This document shows positions 12,586 through 22,930 of a stretch of DNA of 64,000 nt, one piece after another; position 1 is the first letter of the stretch; every line of letters starts with the position of its first letter. Under the pieces are notes generated by a model, which worked only from the letters and a program-made list of their open reading frames with translations, did no database searches and was not told the DNA's origin. Origin of the DNA: Lepturacanthus savala. Lineage: Eukaryota > Chordata > Actinopteri > Scombriformes > Trichiuridae. Made by a program: the position numbers and the translations under genes. The DNA is taken from assembly GCA_030544235.1 (NCBI GenBank), contig CM060484.1, forward strand, positions 17,343,031-17,407,030, written 5' to 3'.

Positions 12586-13066
12586 CACTACTGTTCAAAA
12601 GTTTGGGGTCACCCAGACAACTTTTCCATGAAAAGTCACACTTTTATTTACCACCATAAGTTGTAAAATGAATAGAAAATATACTGAAGACACTGACAAG
12701 GTTATAAATAATGATTTGTATTTGAAATAATGATTTTTTTCATTCCAACTTTGCTTTTGTCAAAGGAAGGTCAGTTTTATAACTTCTCCAACCAGCTAGA
12801 CTGTTTTCAGCTGTGTTAACATGATTGCAAATGGGTTTTCTAATTATCCATTAGCCATTTGATGAGAAAACACATTTTACCATTGCAACTATGTAGATAT
12901 TACACCAAAAACCAGACATTTGCAGCTATAATAGTCATTTACCACATTAGCAATACGTAGAGTGTAATTCAAAATAGCTAAAAGTTATCTTTATTGAAAA
13001 AAAACAGTGCTTTTCTTTCAAAAATAAGGACATTTCTAAGTGACCCATAACTTTTGAACAGTAGTG
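12586..13066. mobile_element. Tc1/mariner-type MITE, full length
   Basis: Flanked by TA (12584-12585 and 13067-13068). Left end CACTACTGTTCAAAAGTTTG, right end on the opposite strand CACTACTGTTCAAAAGTTAT, followed by the GGGTCAC block on both sides. TA duplication and this terminus identify a Tc1-like group common in fishes. No transposase frame; length about 480 bp. Related copies here are at 17190-17275, 40019-40558, 40909-41069, 46161-46629 and 56063-56338. Confidence 0.92.
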
Positions 13067-13068
13067 TA

Positions 13069-13500
13069 CTTCGACTTTGTTCTTAATTATAATGGTTGTT
13101 GCACTTATGCACTGATTTTGAACCTATTGCACATGGTTCACATTACTACCATAACAGCATCAGCACCAGTTTGAGCACCCAATTGAGCATGTATGTTATG
13201 GGAATTGTCAAGTAGACATCGCCCATACAAAATATTTTCAGAAGACCTACAGCAGCACATCACTACCACATCCATTCCCTCCACTGCACAGTAAACATAT
13301 ATGCATCCTGCACCATAACTCAGTTGTTTTTTTCTTTCGTTGTTCTAAAATCTAGAGTTAAGACAAAATATGAATGTAAGATAACACGGATTGGGGATTA
13401 ACATGATAGATAAATATATTGGGCTAATTATGGTTTATATTTGCATTATACAAACTGATTAACTTACCCTTCCTGTACCTAAATTACACCGTAATTATTA
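13069..13500. other. Single-copy AT-rich DNA
   Basis: No gene, repeat family or RNA gene recognised. Confidence 0.45.
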
Positions 13501-13609
13501 CTACAGCATGCCTGACGGTGCAGGCAGAAGTCACACGTACGCACACATACGCACACGTTCTGATAATACGGAAACAGAAAACAAATTACATCCGACATTC
13601 TTTTGTCGG

Positions 13610-13780
13610 CACACGAGGAAAATAATTTTTCTCTTCTCACTTTCTTTTCCTCGTATTTGCTTTCACATTCTCTCCGACCGTATCACACATTCTCCCTCTC
13701 TTCTCTCTCTCTCTCTATGTCCCACTCTCACTTTCCTTTTTGCTCATGCTCCCCCCCTCTCTCTCGATCTCATGTTTATT
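13610..13780 (+). repeat. Pyrimidine-rich low-complexity tract
   Basis: Dominated by CT and TTC units, including CTCTCTCTCTCTCT near 13703-13716 and CCCCCCTCTCTCTC near 13750-13763. The two overlapping plus-strand frames here (13508-13786, 13603-13809) are serine/leucine-rich because of this bias and should not be read as proteins. Confidence 0.8.
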
Positions 13781-13799
13781 TCATAAGGCCCTCTAGCAT

Positions 13800-14240
13800 C
13801 TCAGAATAAATAAATTATACATTTCATTATGCACTCATTTCAAAGCTCCTTTCAGGAAAGGGACTAAGCTCATTTGTCCCTGAGGTTCTGTTTATCCTAA
13901 ATGACTGCATCAGACATGATCATGAGCGTCTGGGAGCCCCGACTGTCCGCGCTCGTTTGTCATGTACCCAACCTAATTCCCATACAGTCCACATGCCTCG
14001 TTCTAATACTGCAGCCTGGCACTGATCCTGGGATTAGATCCGCCAAGTAGACAGAGAAAATATGTGGAAGTGCGCACCAAAGGAACGCTCCCATAATTTA
14101 TGTTGCGGTAGGAGCTTGTTAAGCCTGTTAGAACGATGGTCAAACACGAGGCTGGGAGAAAAAATTTCATAAATATTTCGTCGTGTACTCGTGCTTGAGA
14201 TTTCTTCTGCTTTTGTTCTCCGGCTCCTTCTCTGCTGGTC
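13800..14240. other. Repeat-free, complex sequence; possible conserved non-coding element
   Basis: Free of simple repeats and of the repeat families seen elsewhere. Contains paired short motifs (CTCATTTGTCCCTGAGG, ATGATCATGAG, GGGATTAGATCC) and lies just upstream of a CpG-rich patch. The sequence gives no coding evidence; a regulatory role is inference. Confidence 0.35.
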
Positions 14241-14540
14241 CAACTGGGTCACGATTTTTCCCTTCTCACGTTCGTGCTTGCGTGTTGGTGAACGCCGCTG
14301 TGCCGTGTCGGCGGGCCTCGCATGGAGGTGCGCTGCTGCCCAAACCGGCTGACGTTAGTAATGTTGTGTTCCTGGCACTCCCCCCAGCAGACATGCTGAG
14401 GGTCAGTTTGACCCGCGGTGGCGGTAATGTTGGGGCGTGCGAGTCGTGTCCAAAAAAAAAAAAAGGAGCTCATCCCCTTCACACGTAGACACACACACAC
14501 AAAATGATTTATCTGTACACGCTCGCGTCCGACCTCACAA
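14240..14540. promoter_or_regulatory. CpG-rich patch
   Basis: CpG dinucleotides are crowded here (for example GTGTCGGCGGGCCTCGC, ACCCGCGGTGGCGG, GCGTGCGAGTCGTG, GCTCGCGTCC), in contrast to the CpG-poor flanks. This suggests DNA that stays unmethylated, such as a promoter or enhancer. No TATA box, first exon or long frame could be tied to it. Opposite-strand frames (14183-14488 plus, 14249-14662 minus) overlap fully, which argues against coding. Confidence 0.35.
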
Positions 14541-14622
14541 GATACACAAATCCATAGGTGCACATATGGGGCACTAAATCTTCGCACACGGAGGGAAACG
14601 CTCACATACTGTATGCGTTCAT

Positions 14623-14645
14623 ACACACACACACACACACACACA
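14623..14645. repeat. (AC)n microsatellite
   Basis: About 11.5 uninterrupted AC units. Confidence 0.95.
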
Positions 14646-14964
14646 ATGCCGGTAGAACGCATGGACGCACTCTCTCCACCCCATATGGACTCTCATGGCC
14701 ATCTGTCCCGCTGTCTACATGCCAGGCGCTGCTCGATGAATCTCATTTTCCCTCTTTCTCTATTGGGCCGTGGTGCTGCCCCGCTGCAGTAGGCATCACC
14801 ATTTTAGCCCTTTTCACATGAACTGTGGTAACCCAACATGAATGCCATCTACACTTCAGCAAACACAACCCCAGAGGAGAGTATCCCAGGTGCTGTTCAG
14901 ATTTTAGTTGCTTTTACTACAGTAGATATCAAAAAATAATAATAATACAAAAAATCATCTTCAA

Positions 14965-15029
<65 letters not shown>
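14965..15029. repeat. (ATAG)n microsatellite
   Basis: About 16 perfect tetranucleotide units with no interruption. It produces the serine-isoleucine-tyrosine-leucine repeat in the minus frame at 14897-15103, which is therefore artefactual. Confidence 0.97.
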
Positions 15030-15940
15030 GAACACATTGACACACAGACTAATGGATCACTTATCGTATTATTTTTTCTGTTAGAATTGGTTAGGTCAGC
15101 CAATCAAGGGGTTTTAGATGTGCCTCAAGCTTCTTTAAATCCACAAATTCACGCTTTCACAGTAACAGCTCCCACCTTTACATTAGCTTCTGATATATTC
15201 TTTTAATTGTTGTTTTTATGTCTATATGTTACAGGTGTCATTGTTTATGCTGTTTGCTATTGCTTTTATTGTTGTTTGACATTGACAATAATAAAACTAC
15301 AGGTTAACACCACAAAAAAGGATTTAATCATGCTTAATCACATGACTATTTAGTAGTTATTCTCAAATTAATCTCAAATCTCTTTTTTAAGTGTTCAGTT
15401 TTATTACTCTTAACAACATGAGAGTGGACATGTTTGCTTTATGCCTATGTTTGCATTTATTATCGGAAAACAATTAACTACACAAAACAATGACACAGAT
15501 TGCCAGAAAACCTCAGAGGTACAATCGTGATTTATGGCAAACTCAGGCCCAACAGGTAACAGATGGGCACGTTGGCCAGATAAATGTTCCATTGATTCAG
15601 TACTGATTCACTGCCTGGATCCCTCACTTCACAGGCAAATCACACAATGAAATTGTGCCCAACCTTACATGGGGAAAATAAAACAGGCTCCCATAAAACA
15701 ACCCCTTTACGCTATGGGATATAAACAACATAAAACAAACAATAAATAAAGTGAGCAAGAAGCACTGGAAATGGGAGAATCAGAAAGAAAATTACATTCG
15801 CAGTTTGGTCATCACACCATTCAAAATACCACTTTTTTATATAATACCTTTACTTTTTCCTTTAAAGGGTTTTAACCACAAACAGAATTTATCACTCACA
15901 TTAATCCAGTTAACCGTCTCTGCGATAGCTCCCTTAGCAT
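15030..15940. other. Single-copy AT-rich DNA
   Basis: No gene or element recognised. Frames at 15410-15592 (minus) and 15751-15996 (plus) carry no domain. Confidence 0.45.
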
Positions 15941-15974
15941 CGAGGACTCTGATTTTAAAGTTCTTTTACTCATT

Positions 15975-16355
15975 TATTAAGCACTACATGGTTTAGTACT
16001 GTCATCCTTGTCTGACTGCCTGCCTGAACAGGTTCCAGGCCGTGCTCTCAGGTCCTCTGGTGCCAGCCTGCTCAATACAGTGAAAATGAAATACGAAAAG
16101 TATGGCGAAGAAAAAAAAGTATGGAATAGACTGCCTGTATATGTAAGAGAAGTGAGCTCTCTTGATAGTTTCATGCAGCAGCACAAGACACATTTCTGCG
16201 CTCTTTTCTTTAATTAATTCAACCTTTTTATTATTTTAATCATTTCTATTTGTTTTTTATCTTCACCTGTTACTGATTTATATTGTTTCCCCTGGTTTTC
16301 CGGTAAAGCATTTTGAGCTACATCAAGTGCTATACAAAAAAAGATTATTCTTATT
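15975..16355 (+). pseudogene. 3' end of a CR1/L2-type LINE: degraded ORF2 C-terminus plus tail
   Basis: With frameshifts, the plus strand reads like the C-terminus of an L2-group ORF2: 'ALHGL', 'VPGRALRSSGASLL', then 'WNRLPVYVRE' and 'DSF...KTHFCALFFN' before a TAA at 16215-16217. In the family the order is ...GLAPPYLSDLL, RALRSS, WNSLP, SFK..LKTHLF, stop. After the stop comes the usual 3' region 'gtaaagcattttgagctacat...gtgctatacaaa' and an A/T tail. RT and endonuclease domains are absent, so this is a 5'-truncated, frameshifted copy. Confidence 0.75.
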
Positions 16356-16359
16356 TTTG

Positions 16360-17185
16360 TCATTGCCATTTGACTTAATGCTAGGGGGCTATCATTGTAT
16401 CATCATAACTGAGCCAAAAAATAAGTGTCATTGACACTTGACTTTGACAGCCCTAATTTTTCCCCTGTAGATATTGCAGCATATGAAAACATTCCGACTG
16501 GGTATATTTCTACAGGCAACTGACTTCATTAAAGACTGACAAAACAAAGTGACAAAAAAGCACAGTATTATGAATGAGGTCATTGATAAACCTGTACTAC
16601 ATCAGTGAGATACTCATCCATTCTGTTTTATCTCCACAGATCACTGCAGCCACATTTCTACTCCTGTATTTTACTCTTTCCCATGTATGTTTCTGTTATA
16701 GGCTTTAGTCCTCTTTCTAAATATGAACAACAGAAAAAAAAATATGAACAACACAAAAATGTCCCGGTTTTCTGGGTGCAGCAGCAGCCATATCTCAGGA
16801 AGAATGACTCACACTCTCAACCCAGAGACTGTGGAGCGGGACCCCCCAGGGGAGCCAGTCTGTTAGGAAGGCTGTTACAAGGAGCTGATAGGCTCACCTT
16901 TAAGGTGTGATGCTATCCTCAGACATGTCACCTCATCCAATAAAACAACCTTTTCACTGACTGGTAGTGTCTTTTCAGTGAGAAAACCCAGGGTTATTTT
17001 GGAGTTATTTGTTGCCTGCCTCCCCTTTGATCGCGTGTCTCTTTCGAGTGTAAATCACAATAAATTGGTAATGGAAGAGAATACCAATGGAAATAGTGAG
17101 TGGGAAGGAAAACAATTATTTGCTCTTAACCTTGGCTTCATGGGTCATGATGGGTTATAAACAATAAATAAAATGAAATATTTTA
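16360..17185. other. Single-copy DNA, no gene seen
   Basis: No recognised element. 'tttatctccacag' near 16630 resembles a splice acceptor but no open exon with a matching donor follows. Positions 16730-16760 have a duplicated 'atgaacaacagaaaaaaaa'-like unit. Confidence 0.4.
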
Positions 17186-17189
17186 TTAC

Positions 17190-17275
17190 ATTAGCCTTCT
17201 GACACATTGAGAGCAAACGCATTATACCACTGGAATACTGGAGTTAGTTTAAAGTTATCTTCATTGAAAAACATG
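17190..17275 (+). mobile_element. Tc1-type MITE fragment
   Basis: 'ttagccttctgacaca..gagcaaac..catt.taccact.gaatactggag' followed by 'ttagtttaaagttatcttcattgaaaaa' matches two separate interior blocks of the copies at 40019-40558 and 46161-46629, joined with the middle deleted. Both ends are missing. Confidence 0.7.
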
Positions 17276-17339
17276 AAACAATAAATTTGCCTCAAATATC
17301 TAGTATGAGGCTACTGTAGTAAAAATGAAGAAAGGAAAA

Positions 17340-17560
17340 ATACCTTTCTTCATTTTTTTCTTGCCTGCTTCCTTTCCTTTCGCCTTCCCTTATATCCTTC
17401 TATCATTCCTTCCTCCCTCCTTCTGTCTCTTATTGCTTTCCCCTTGCTTCCTTTCTTCCTTATTTCAATCCTTATTTCCTTTCAGATTTCCACCCTTCCT
17501 TGCAGATTTCCTCAGATTCAAATTTCCTCTCTTCCCTCTGGATTTCTTTCCTTTCACCTC
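17340..17560 (+). repeat. (TTCC)n-like pyrimidine tract
   Basis: Imperfect CTTCC/TTTCC repeats over about 220 bp. The frames through it (17325-17627 plus, 17472-17693 minus) are phenylalanine/leucine- or glutamate/arginine-rich by composition only. Confidence 0.85.
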
Positions 17561-17599
17561 TTGTTGCACCAGCTGTAGAGATTTCTCCTCTAGTAAAGG

Positions 17600-18345
17600 C
17601 TACACAAGAAAGGCGGTTGTACAATAATGAGTTCTCTCTACTTCTATAGAAAATGAATCTATGGTTACAGTGGGTGATGTTGTTCTGCTTCATAGTTATA
17701 TAGGTAAATGCTATAGTTAATAATACTTCAATAAACTTGAATGAAGAATGAATTGTGCAATTCTCTCAAACATGATGGAAATATTTAGCAATATTCTGCA
17801 GTTACTGACTTGCACAGGATCATCTACATATTTGACAGATAAGTTTGCTGCTCTCCGCAGACAATGCCTTAACGTTGTGAACCAGAGGATTCCTCTTCCA
17901 CTGCAGCAATGACCTCAAATGTGCATCAAAGATATACCAGGACCGTTTGAAGTCAAAGGAACAGAAACCAGTGCTGCCTTGAAGGCTTCCCCCTTCAGTC
18001 ACCAGACTCTCGCTCTCATACATCATGTTGTCTTTGAGAACATCAAAGATCCCATAGACCCGGGCACAGAGAGAGCATTACGGTCCGATCTTTGAAACTT
18101 TGCTGTGTCCAGCGCCGATGATCTTAACCTCACTCATACAGGTGAACTTGGACTATCGAGGCGATTGAGAACAAGAGCAACCACCTAATGAACAAAACTT
18201 AAATTTACAGTCTGTATTAATTTTACGCGAATTGGATAAAGACAGGTCACATTGTGGTCGATGTAGTAATCCCCTTAAAAGCAGTATAGAGAATCTACAA
18301 CCTTTTCCTTAGTTTTCTTGTATGTCATGGGCCAGGGGTTAATGA
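17600..18345. other. Single-copy DNA, no gene seen
   Basis: No gene or repeat identified. The minus frame at 17820-18026 has no recognisable motif. Confidence 0.4.
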
Positions 18346-18496
18346 CTTTATGTTGTGGTGTAAAGAGTCTTTCCTTGTATTAAATGTTATGGAGGGAAAT
18401 GAAGTTGATCTGGTGGACGACTATAAATACTTAGGCATTGTGTTGGATGACGAGCTGCATTTTCAGGCAAATGCTGACGCCATTTCTAAGATTTAG
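18346..18496 (+). pseudogene. LINE reverse-transcriptase C-terminal fragment
   Basis: An in-frame stretch from 18389 reads 'EVDLVDDYKYLGIVLDDELH' followed by 'FQANADAISKI' and a stop at 18494-18496. The V-x-x-Y-K-Y-L-G-(I/V)-x-(L/I)-D block is the conserved segment just after the palm of non-LTR reverse transcriptases. Upstream, 'FMTLWCKESFLVLNV' can be read with frameshifts, as expected for the preceding segment. Catalytic palm motifs are missing. A hAT element starts immediately after it. Confidence 0.75.
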
Positions 18497-18978
18497 TGAT
18501 GGGAATTTCATCTCTTCTTAGTGAGCCGGATCATTCGGCTCCGATCTCTAAGAAGAGCTGGCTCCCAAACAGCTCTCCATTTTACCACCTATATGTTTTG
18601 TAATTCAGCCAAATTTAGCACTTTTTCAACTTGTGACTTGTATTTGAACACATATATCTTTTCAATTTCAATGAGCTGCTGTGGCCAATTGCATTTAAAG
18701 TTGTAAAATCCCTTGTAACTCTATAACCTGCTACACAAGGCAGATAGAAAATGGCTAAGTTTAGAAATTAAAAAAGGACAGCTTTTGACATTTAGATTTT
18801 TTAAATTTAAACACATACACCTAACAAAACAAGTAATGTACATAATAAACATAGTAAATAATAGAAATTAAATACAGCAATCAAATATATGTGATAATAA
18901 ATGGACGTGAGCTGGCTCCCATTGTTCACTTCAAAGAGCCGGCTCTGGACCTTCTCGTTTGTGACCGACGCATCACTA
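18494..18978 (+). mobile_element. hAT-type non-autonomous element
   Basis: Left end TAGTGATGGGAATTTC, right end CGCATCACTA. Flanks CTAAGATT (18486-18493) and CTAAGAAC (18979-18986) agree at 6 of 8, consistent with an aged 8-bp duplication. Subterminal 'gagccggatca' and 'agagccggctct' blocks are typical of this fish group. The interior is AT-rich with no transposase frame. A left-end copy of the same family sits at 9020-9215. Confidence 0.8.
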
Positions 18979-18986
18979 CTAAGAAC

Positions 18987-20170
18987 GTTCAAAATTGTAT
19001 GTACTTGTTACATTCTTCTGAATAATATTAATGTTTCTAATGCTGCTGTGTGTATGTGCTGCTCCTAGCCCTCAATCAGATCCAGATCCTCCTCTCAGTG
19101 CAGTGGGTAGTGTCTCTGTACACTTAGAGCCCAAATCATCTAATCAAGCTTGAGAGTATGAAGCTAAGGAGCTTCTCTTGTGCCTCCTGCACTGCTTGCT
19201 GATCGCTCTGCCTTTGCCTGCTGCCTCGGTGCACCTACCTGTGAGCTGTTTGCAGGCTGGGTCGACTTGTCAGAACAACCATTAAACTGATTTGGGCTGA
19301 ACCAGACTCAGCTCTCTGACCTCTGTGATCAGCAGGTCATGAGAGACCCGTGCCATACCCCCTGCAGAAGGAGTTTGAGCTTCCACCTTTCGGCGAAGAT
19401 AAAGTGCTCCTCCCCAAAGGAGTAAAACAATTAAATAGTCTTTTGTGTGCACTGCAACAAGAATGCTGAACTTGCACAATTAATTGCACTAACCACTTTC
19501 TGCACTCAGCACATCGCCCATCCGTGATTTTTCCGATGAAGTGATCTTAACTGGATTGTATTGCTTTGTACTGTATTTTGTAGTATGTTGTCCTTCGTGC
19601 TGTATTTTATGGGTTGAGTTTGACAAATAAAAAAAAAAATGCAGATTTTTACTATTATAATATAGGTGTCAGTTTTAAATAGCCATAAAAGGCAGTGAAT
19701 TATTCCTTTAACTGCTTCACACTTTGTGATCCTCAGAGGGCACATCAGGGGTTACAGCCTGAGATGAGGATACTTAGTGGCCTGGCTATAGGAGACTGGT
19801 GGGCAGTGTCGTACCCGTATTACTGCCTGATGAACCAACTGTGAACGCCGTCATTTAGGTGTCTCTGAACGCCATGCTCTATCTATTTAATTTCATTTAA
19901 TAGGGTGTCAGATTTCTTTAGTGTTCTAGCTGTAAATCCTGGCTAAACATGCCATGAAGAGCCCTTAATATCGAATGGAATAATGTTCAATCTGGCAACG
20001 TATTACTGCATGCATCATCAAAATGAAACAAAACAAAAAAGCAGAATGGAGGCAACTGTAGCATTTTATTGTTGTAGAATGTTATGTATGACACTTTTGT
20101 TTTTCTTCAATAATTCTAAAAATACTCAAAGAGAAGGTTTTTCCTCATGTTATTGAAAATCTAATATATA
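18987..20170. other. Single-copy DNA, no gene seen
   Basis: Frames at 19282-19479 and 19506-19745 (both minus) have no domain. An A-run lies near 19630. No RNA gene recognised. Confidence 0.4.
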
Positions 20171-20171
20171 A

Positions 20172-20174
<3 letters not shown>

Positions 20175-20204
<30 letters not shown>
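20175..20204. repeat. (TA)n microsatellite
   Basis: About 15 TA units. Confidence 0.95.
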
Positions 20205-20207
<3 letters not shown>

Positions 20208-20220
20208 AAGTATAAACTAT

Positions 20221-20298
20221 GAATGGACCAGTTCATTTTGAAATTTATGAACTTAACTTTGAATTAGTTCATGTAGAAAATGAATTTTCCCAACACTT
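20221..20298 (-). mobile_element. hAT-type MITE, one terminus only
   Basis: 'gttcattttgaa...gaacttaa...gttcatgtagaaaatgaattttcccaacactt' is the characteristic end of the fish family whose terminus reads AGTGTTGGGAAAGTTCATTTTC on the opposite strand. The other end may have been lost at the adjacent (TA)n tract. Confidence 0.65.
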
Positions 20299-20380
20299 CT
20301 GGTGGGGATGTAGGGACGAATGCAACTTAAAGGGCCAAATGGAGTGAAAACCTGTTCCGAACACACAAGCTAAGACAAGA

Positions 20381-20475
20381 CTTTTATCACGGCAGCCATA
20401 TTGACATGAAATAGTAGCCAAACACGGTTGTCACCATTGATAGTAATTAAGATTCTGTTTCCACTAAGCTGACAT
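20381..20475 (+). repeat. Dispersed repeat 'CACGGCAGCCATATTGACATG', copy 1
   Basis: Shares 'tcacggcagYcatattgacatgaaataRtag' and 'attaagattctg' with 29477-29575. Two copies in one window show it is dispersed. No end structure or coding capacity is visible; class not assigned. Confidence 0.65.
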
Positions 20476-21688
20476 GGACAATAGCAGGGACTTGACACTT
20501 TAACGTGGATGGAACAGAACTTTCCAATCAATCCACACAGACATTGATTGGTAATTATCTAACACCTATCATCAAAAAGTCTCACTTTCTACTACATGAG
20601 ACATTTAAGGAGACACCAACCTACTAGACGTACGAGATGCATGCTATTCTCGCTATTCTGACATTTAGTTTGTAGTATATGCAGAATATTTGTCTCACTC
20701 CCTTTAGAGAGTTTAAGTCACTCTGGCAGGAAAAAAAAAGGTACAAACCAGACATGTTCCGAATTCAGAGAAGAGTGACAGATCAGCAAATCCCAGAACC
20801 ACTTACTGACTTAAATCAGACATGTTTCTTATATAGTCATGTTCAGACAAGGTGCTCTGCTTTGATACCTGTCATAGCTCTGCATATCACAGAAAGTAGA
20901 GAAGTGTGTTGGAAGTAGAGCAGGGAGAAAAGAAAAGTGACGGGGAGATCAAATGAGTTGTAAGTCTTTAAATGTTTGAGTACACACTAAAATTTTAATT
21001 CTCAGACAATCTCAATGCTGACAGAAGTGATTGGAAGCTATAATCAATACATTTTGTGAAAAGCAATGATGCTATAGTGAAATTAAACTGTATTAACTAT
21101 ATTTTCCTTTTTAAATTTAATCTCATACTATTTATTTATTTATTTATTTTTAGCTTGTATACATTTTGCAAAGGGTAATAAAATATAAAAGACATTCTGT
21201 GGATAGAACAAGCAAGCGAGCACAAGTAAAAATGATGTCTCCGATGCAGTCAGTGCTCCTCCCTCCAGCATTAGCCCCGAAGGATGAATTTTTCATGAGC
21301 CCTGATTTAAAGAGCAGGGAAGATAAAAGTTATATATAAACTGAGAGAAACGTACAAATCACTTTTACTGATAACTTTACAAAAAAAATGATGAAAAATA
21401 TTCCTATCAGGGTAGATTTGTTTGTTTGGCTGTAGCTGGGCTGTTACAGAGAAGGTGATGAATATTCACGTTTAGGTCAGGAGGTTGAGTCTCAGACTGA
21501 TGTAGAGAGGATTGAATTATGTCAGGTCACAATCTTGTGACACATGCTGTCAATGTCAATGCTGTGAAGGTTGACTTGTTGAGTCTTTGGATACCTGCTG
21601 TTTAAAACAAAGCGTGGACACTTAGACTCAAATGATCTACTTTCTCTTATCAATCCATCGGGGAGTTATTGTTAAGTGTTGGCCTGTG
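20476..21688. other. Single-copy AT-rich DNA
   Basis: No gene or element recognised. Contains a short (TTTA)n run near 21130-21150. The plus frame at 20679-20918 has no recognisable domain. Confidence 0.4.
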
Positions 21689-21888
21689 TTTTTTTTTTTC
21701 TCTTTTCCCCTATTTTCTCCTCTGCAGGTGGAACAGTTCTCCACTAATTACCTTGGTGTGCTCAGGTGTGCTTGTTTCACCCTGTGGTGGCATGACTGAG
21801 TGCACCTGTGCTCAATCAGGCCCTTTGTTGTCAGAGGGGAGTATGATATTTGGCCAGAGAGGAAGAGCTGTGTGCTTGGACCATTTTA

Positions 21889-22198
21889 TTACCTCCGCCA
21901 AAGAGGTTATATTTTTTGCCAGTGTTTGTCTGTTTGATTGCCTGTTAGTTAGCGAGATAACTCAAAAAGTTCTGAGTGGATTTTTGTCAAACTTTCACTG
22001 AATATTATGAAAGATACCATGAACAGAGGATTACATTTTTGTAATGGTCCAGAAGAAATCTTGGTTTCCGGATTGCTTTGAGTTTTCTGTTGTTTGGGAA
22101 TATTGCAGTAAAAGGACCTTTAAACAGGCGCTTGTTTGGGGACGCCTGATCTTGCACCTGCATAGCTTGCGTGTATGCTTGACGGAGGTCCGTTTTCT
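21889..22198 (+). mobile_element. Foldback/TIR repeat 'ACCTCCGCCAA(A/G)GAGGTT', plus orientation
   Basis: Begins 'ttacctccgccaaagaggttatatttt..gccagtgtttgtctg', includes 'gataactcaaaaagtt', and ends 'cttgacggaggtcc', so the outer ACCTCCG and CGGAGGT are inverted. Copies in the other orientation are at 41381-41799 and 62637-62949, sharing 'atgcaggtgcaagat' and 'ctgtttgaaggtccg' blocks. This is a widespread fish repeat; no protein is encoded. Confidence 0.75.
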
Positions 22199-22266
22199 AG
22201 TTCCCGTTGGGTTCTGCATATTTGATTAGAATCCAGTTTTTGTGATGATGAGCAGCTGTGTTCTTT

Positions 22267-22423
22267 GGGAGACACTGTGGACCAGTGGGTATTGGAGTTT
22301 CCTAACAGCAAGAAGGTTGCAGGTTCAAGTCCTTAAGCTGGGACCTTTCTGTGTGGAGTTTGCCCTGTGCCCCAGCAGACCCCCGTGACACTAGTGAGGA
22401 ATAAGTGGGTATAGAAAATGACA
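22267..22423 (+). mobile_element. SINE-like tRNA-related repeat, internally deleted
   Basis: Head 'gggagacactgtggaccagtgg', then 'aacagcaagaaggttgcaggttcaagtcc', where GGTTCAAGTCC fits a pol III B box, then 'gggacctttctgtgtggagtttgc' joined directly to the 3' end 'ccccagcagacccccgtgac..tagtgaggaataag'. The central section present at 34122-34393 is missing. No clear target duplication was found. Confidence 0.75.
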
Positions 22424-22642
22424 GTTTATGTTTAATAATTGCGTTGTAAATAAACATTCTTACTTTTGTATCCATCTGTTCCTCAATTTTCTTTTTCCTG
22501 TGTCAGGTTTATGTCACCTAAAACATCAAATACACAAAAAGGAGAAGACAGTTGCAGAGATATGTCCAGGTACAATCTCTAACCCGCTCGGAGTTCCTTC
22601 TGCTGCCACCTTACTTTTTATTTAGGACTCCCTAGTTGCAGG

Positions 22643-22688
22643 AGGCTGCAGCATCTCAAGGGAGGGGGCAAAACACATGCTGCAGCCT
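22643..22688. repeat. 12-bp perfect inverted repeat
   Basis: AGGCTGCAGCAT (22643-22654) and ATGCTGCAGCCT (22677-22688) are exact reverse complements separated by 22 nt. Could form a cruciform or short hairpin; function unknown. Confidence 0.7.
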
Positions 22689-22854
22689 GATAATAATTCA
22701 ACAGTATGGTACAAAATATTAGGGGTCGCATTGACCTATTGACTGCAGCTGGCTAAAATCATAGATGAAAAGAACAAAGGCATTCCACATCTTCATGCTG
22801 CTTCCCACGTAGACGTCTCTGCTCACACACCCTACAGAAAGTATGACTATCACC

Positions 22855-22930
22855 CTAAGAACAATCTGGGATTTGAACCCTGGACCTCTTGGGCACAAAG
22901 CAAGAATTGTATACTTAAAGTAAATACGCG
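22855..22930 (-). pseudogene. tRNA-like remnant or tRNA-derived SINE head
   Basis: On the minus strand a 17-nt anticodon-arm-like fold (CTTGC-TTTGTGC-CCAAG, 22888-22904) is followed by a 5-nt variable segment and a T-arm-like fold (CAGGG-TTCAAAT-CCCAG, 22866-22882), each stem pairing 4 of 5. GGTTCAAATCC is a good B box. The 5' half lacks a recognisable D arm, A box and acceptor pairing, so it is not a functional tRNA. Confidence 0.4.

Noticed and set aside
13508..13809. Serine/leucine-rich plus frames
   Set aside because: Translation of a CT-rich tract.
14183..14662. Long overlapping frames on both strands
   Set aside because: CpG-rich, stop-poor composition leaves several frames open; the frames include AC-repeat and A-run translations.
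14965..15029. Tandem tetranucleotide as a possible CRISPR-like array
   Set aside because: A simple microsatellite with no spacers; CRISPR arrays are not expected in a fish genome.
17325..17693. Phenylalanine/leucine-rich plus frame and Glu/Arg-rich minus frame
   Set aside because: Translation of a TTCC-type repeat.
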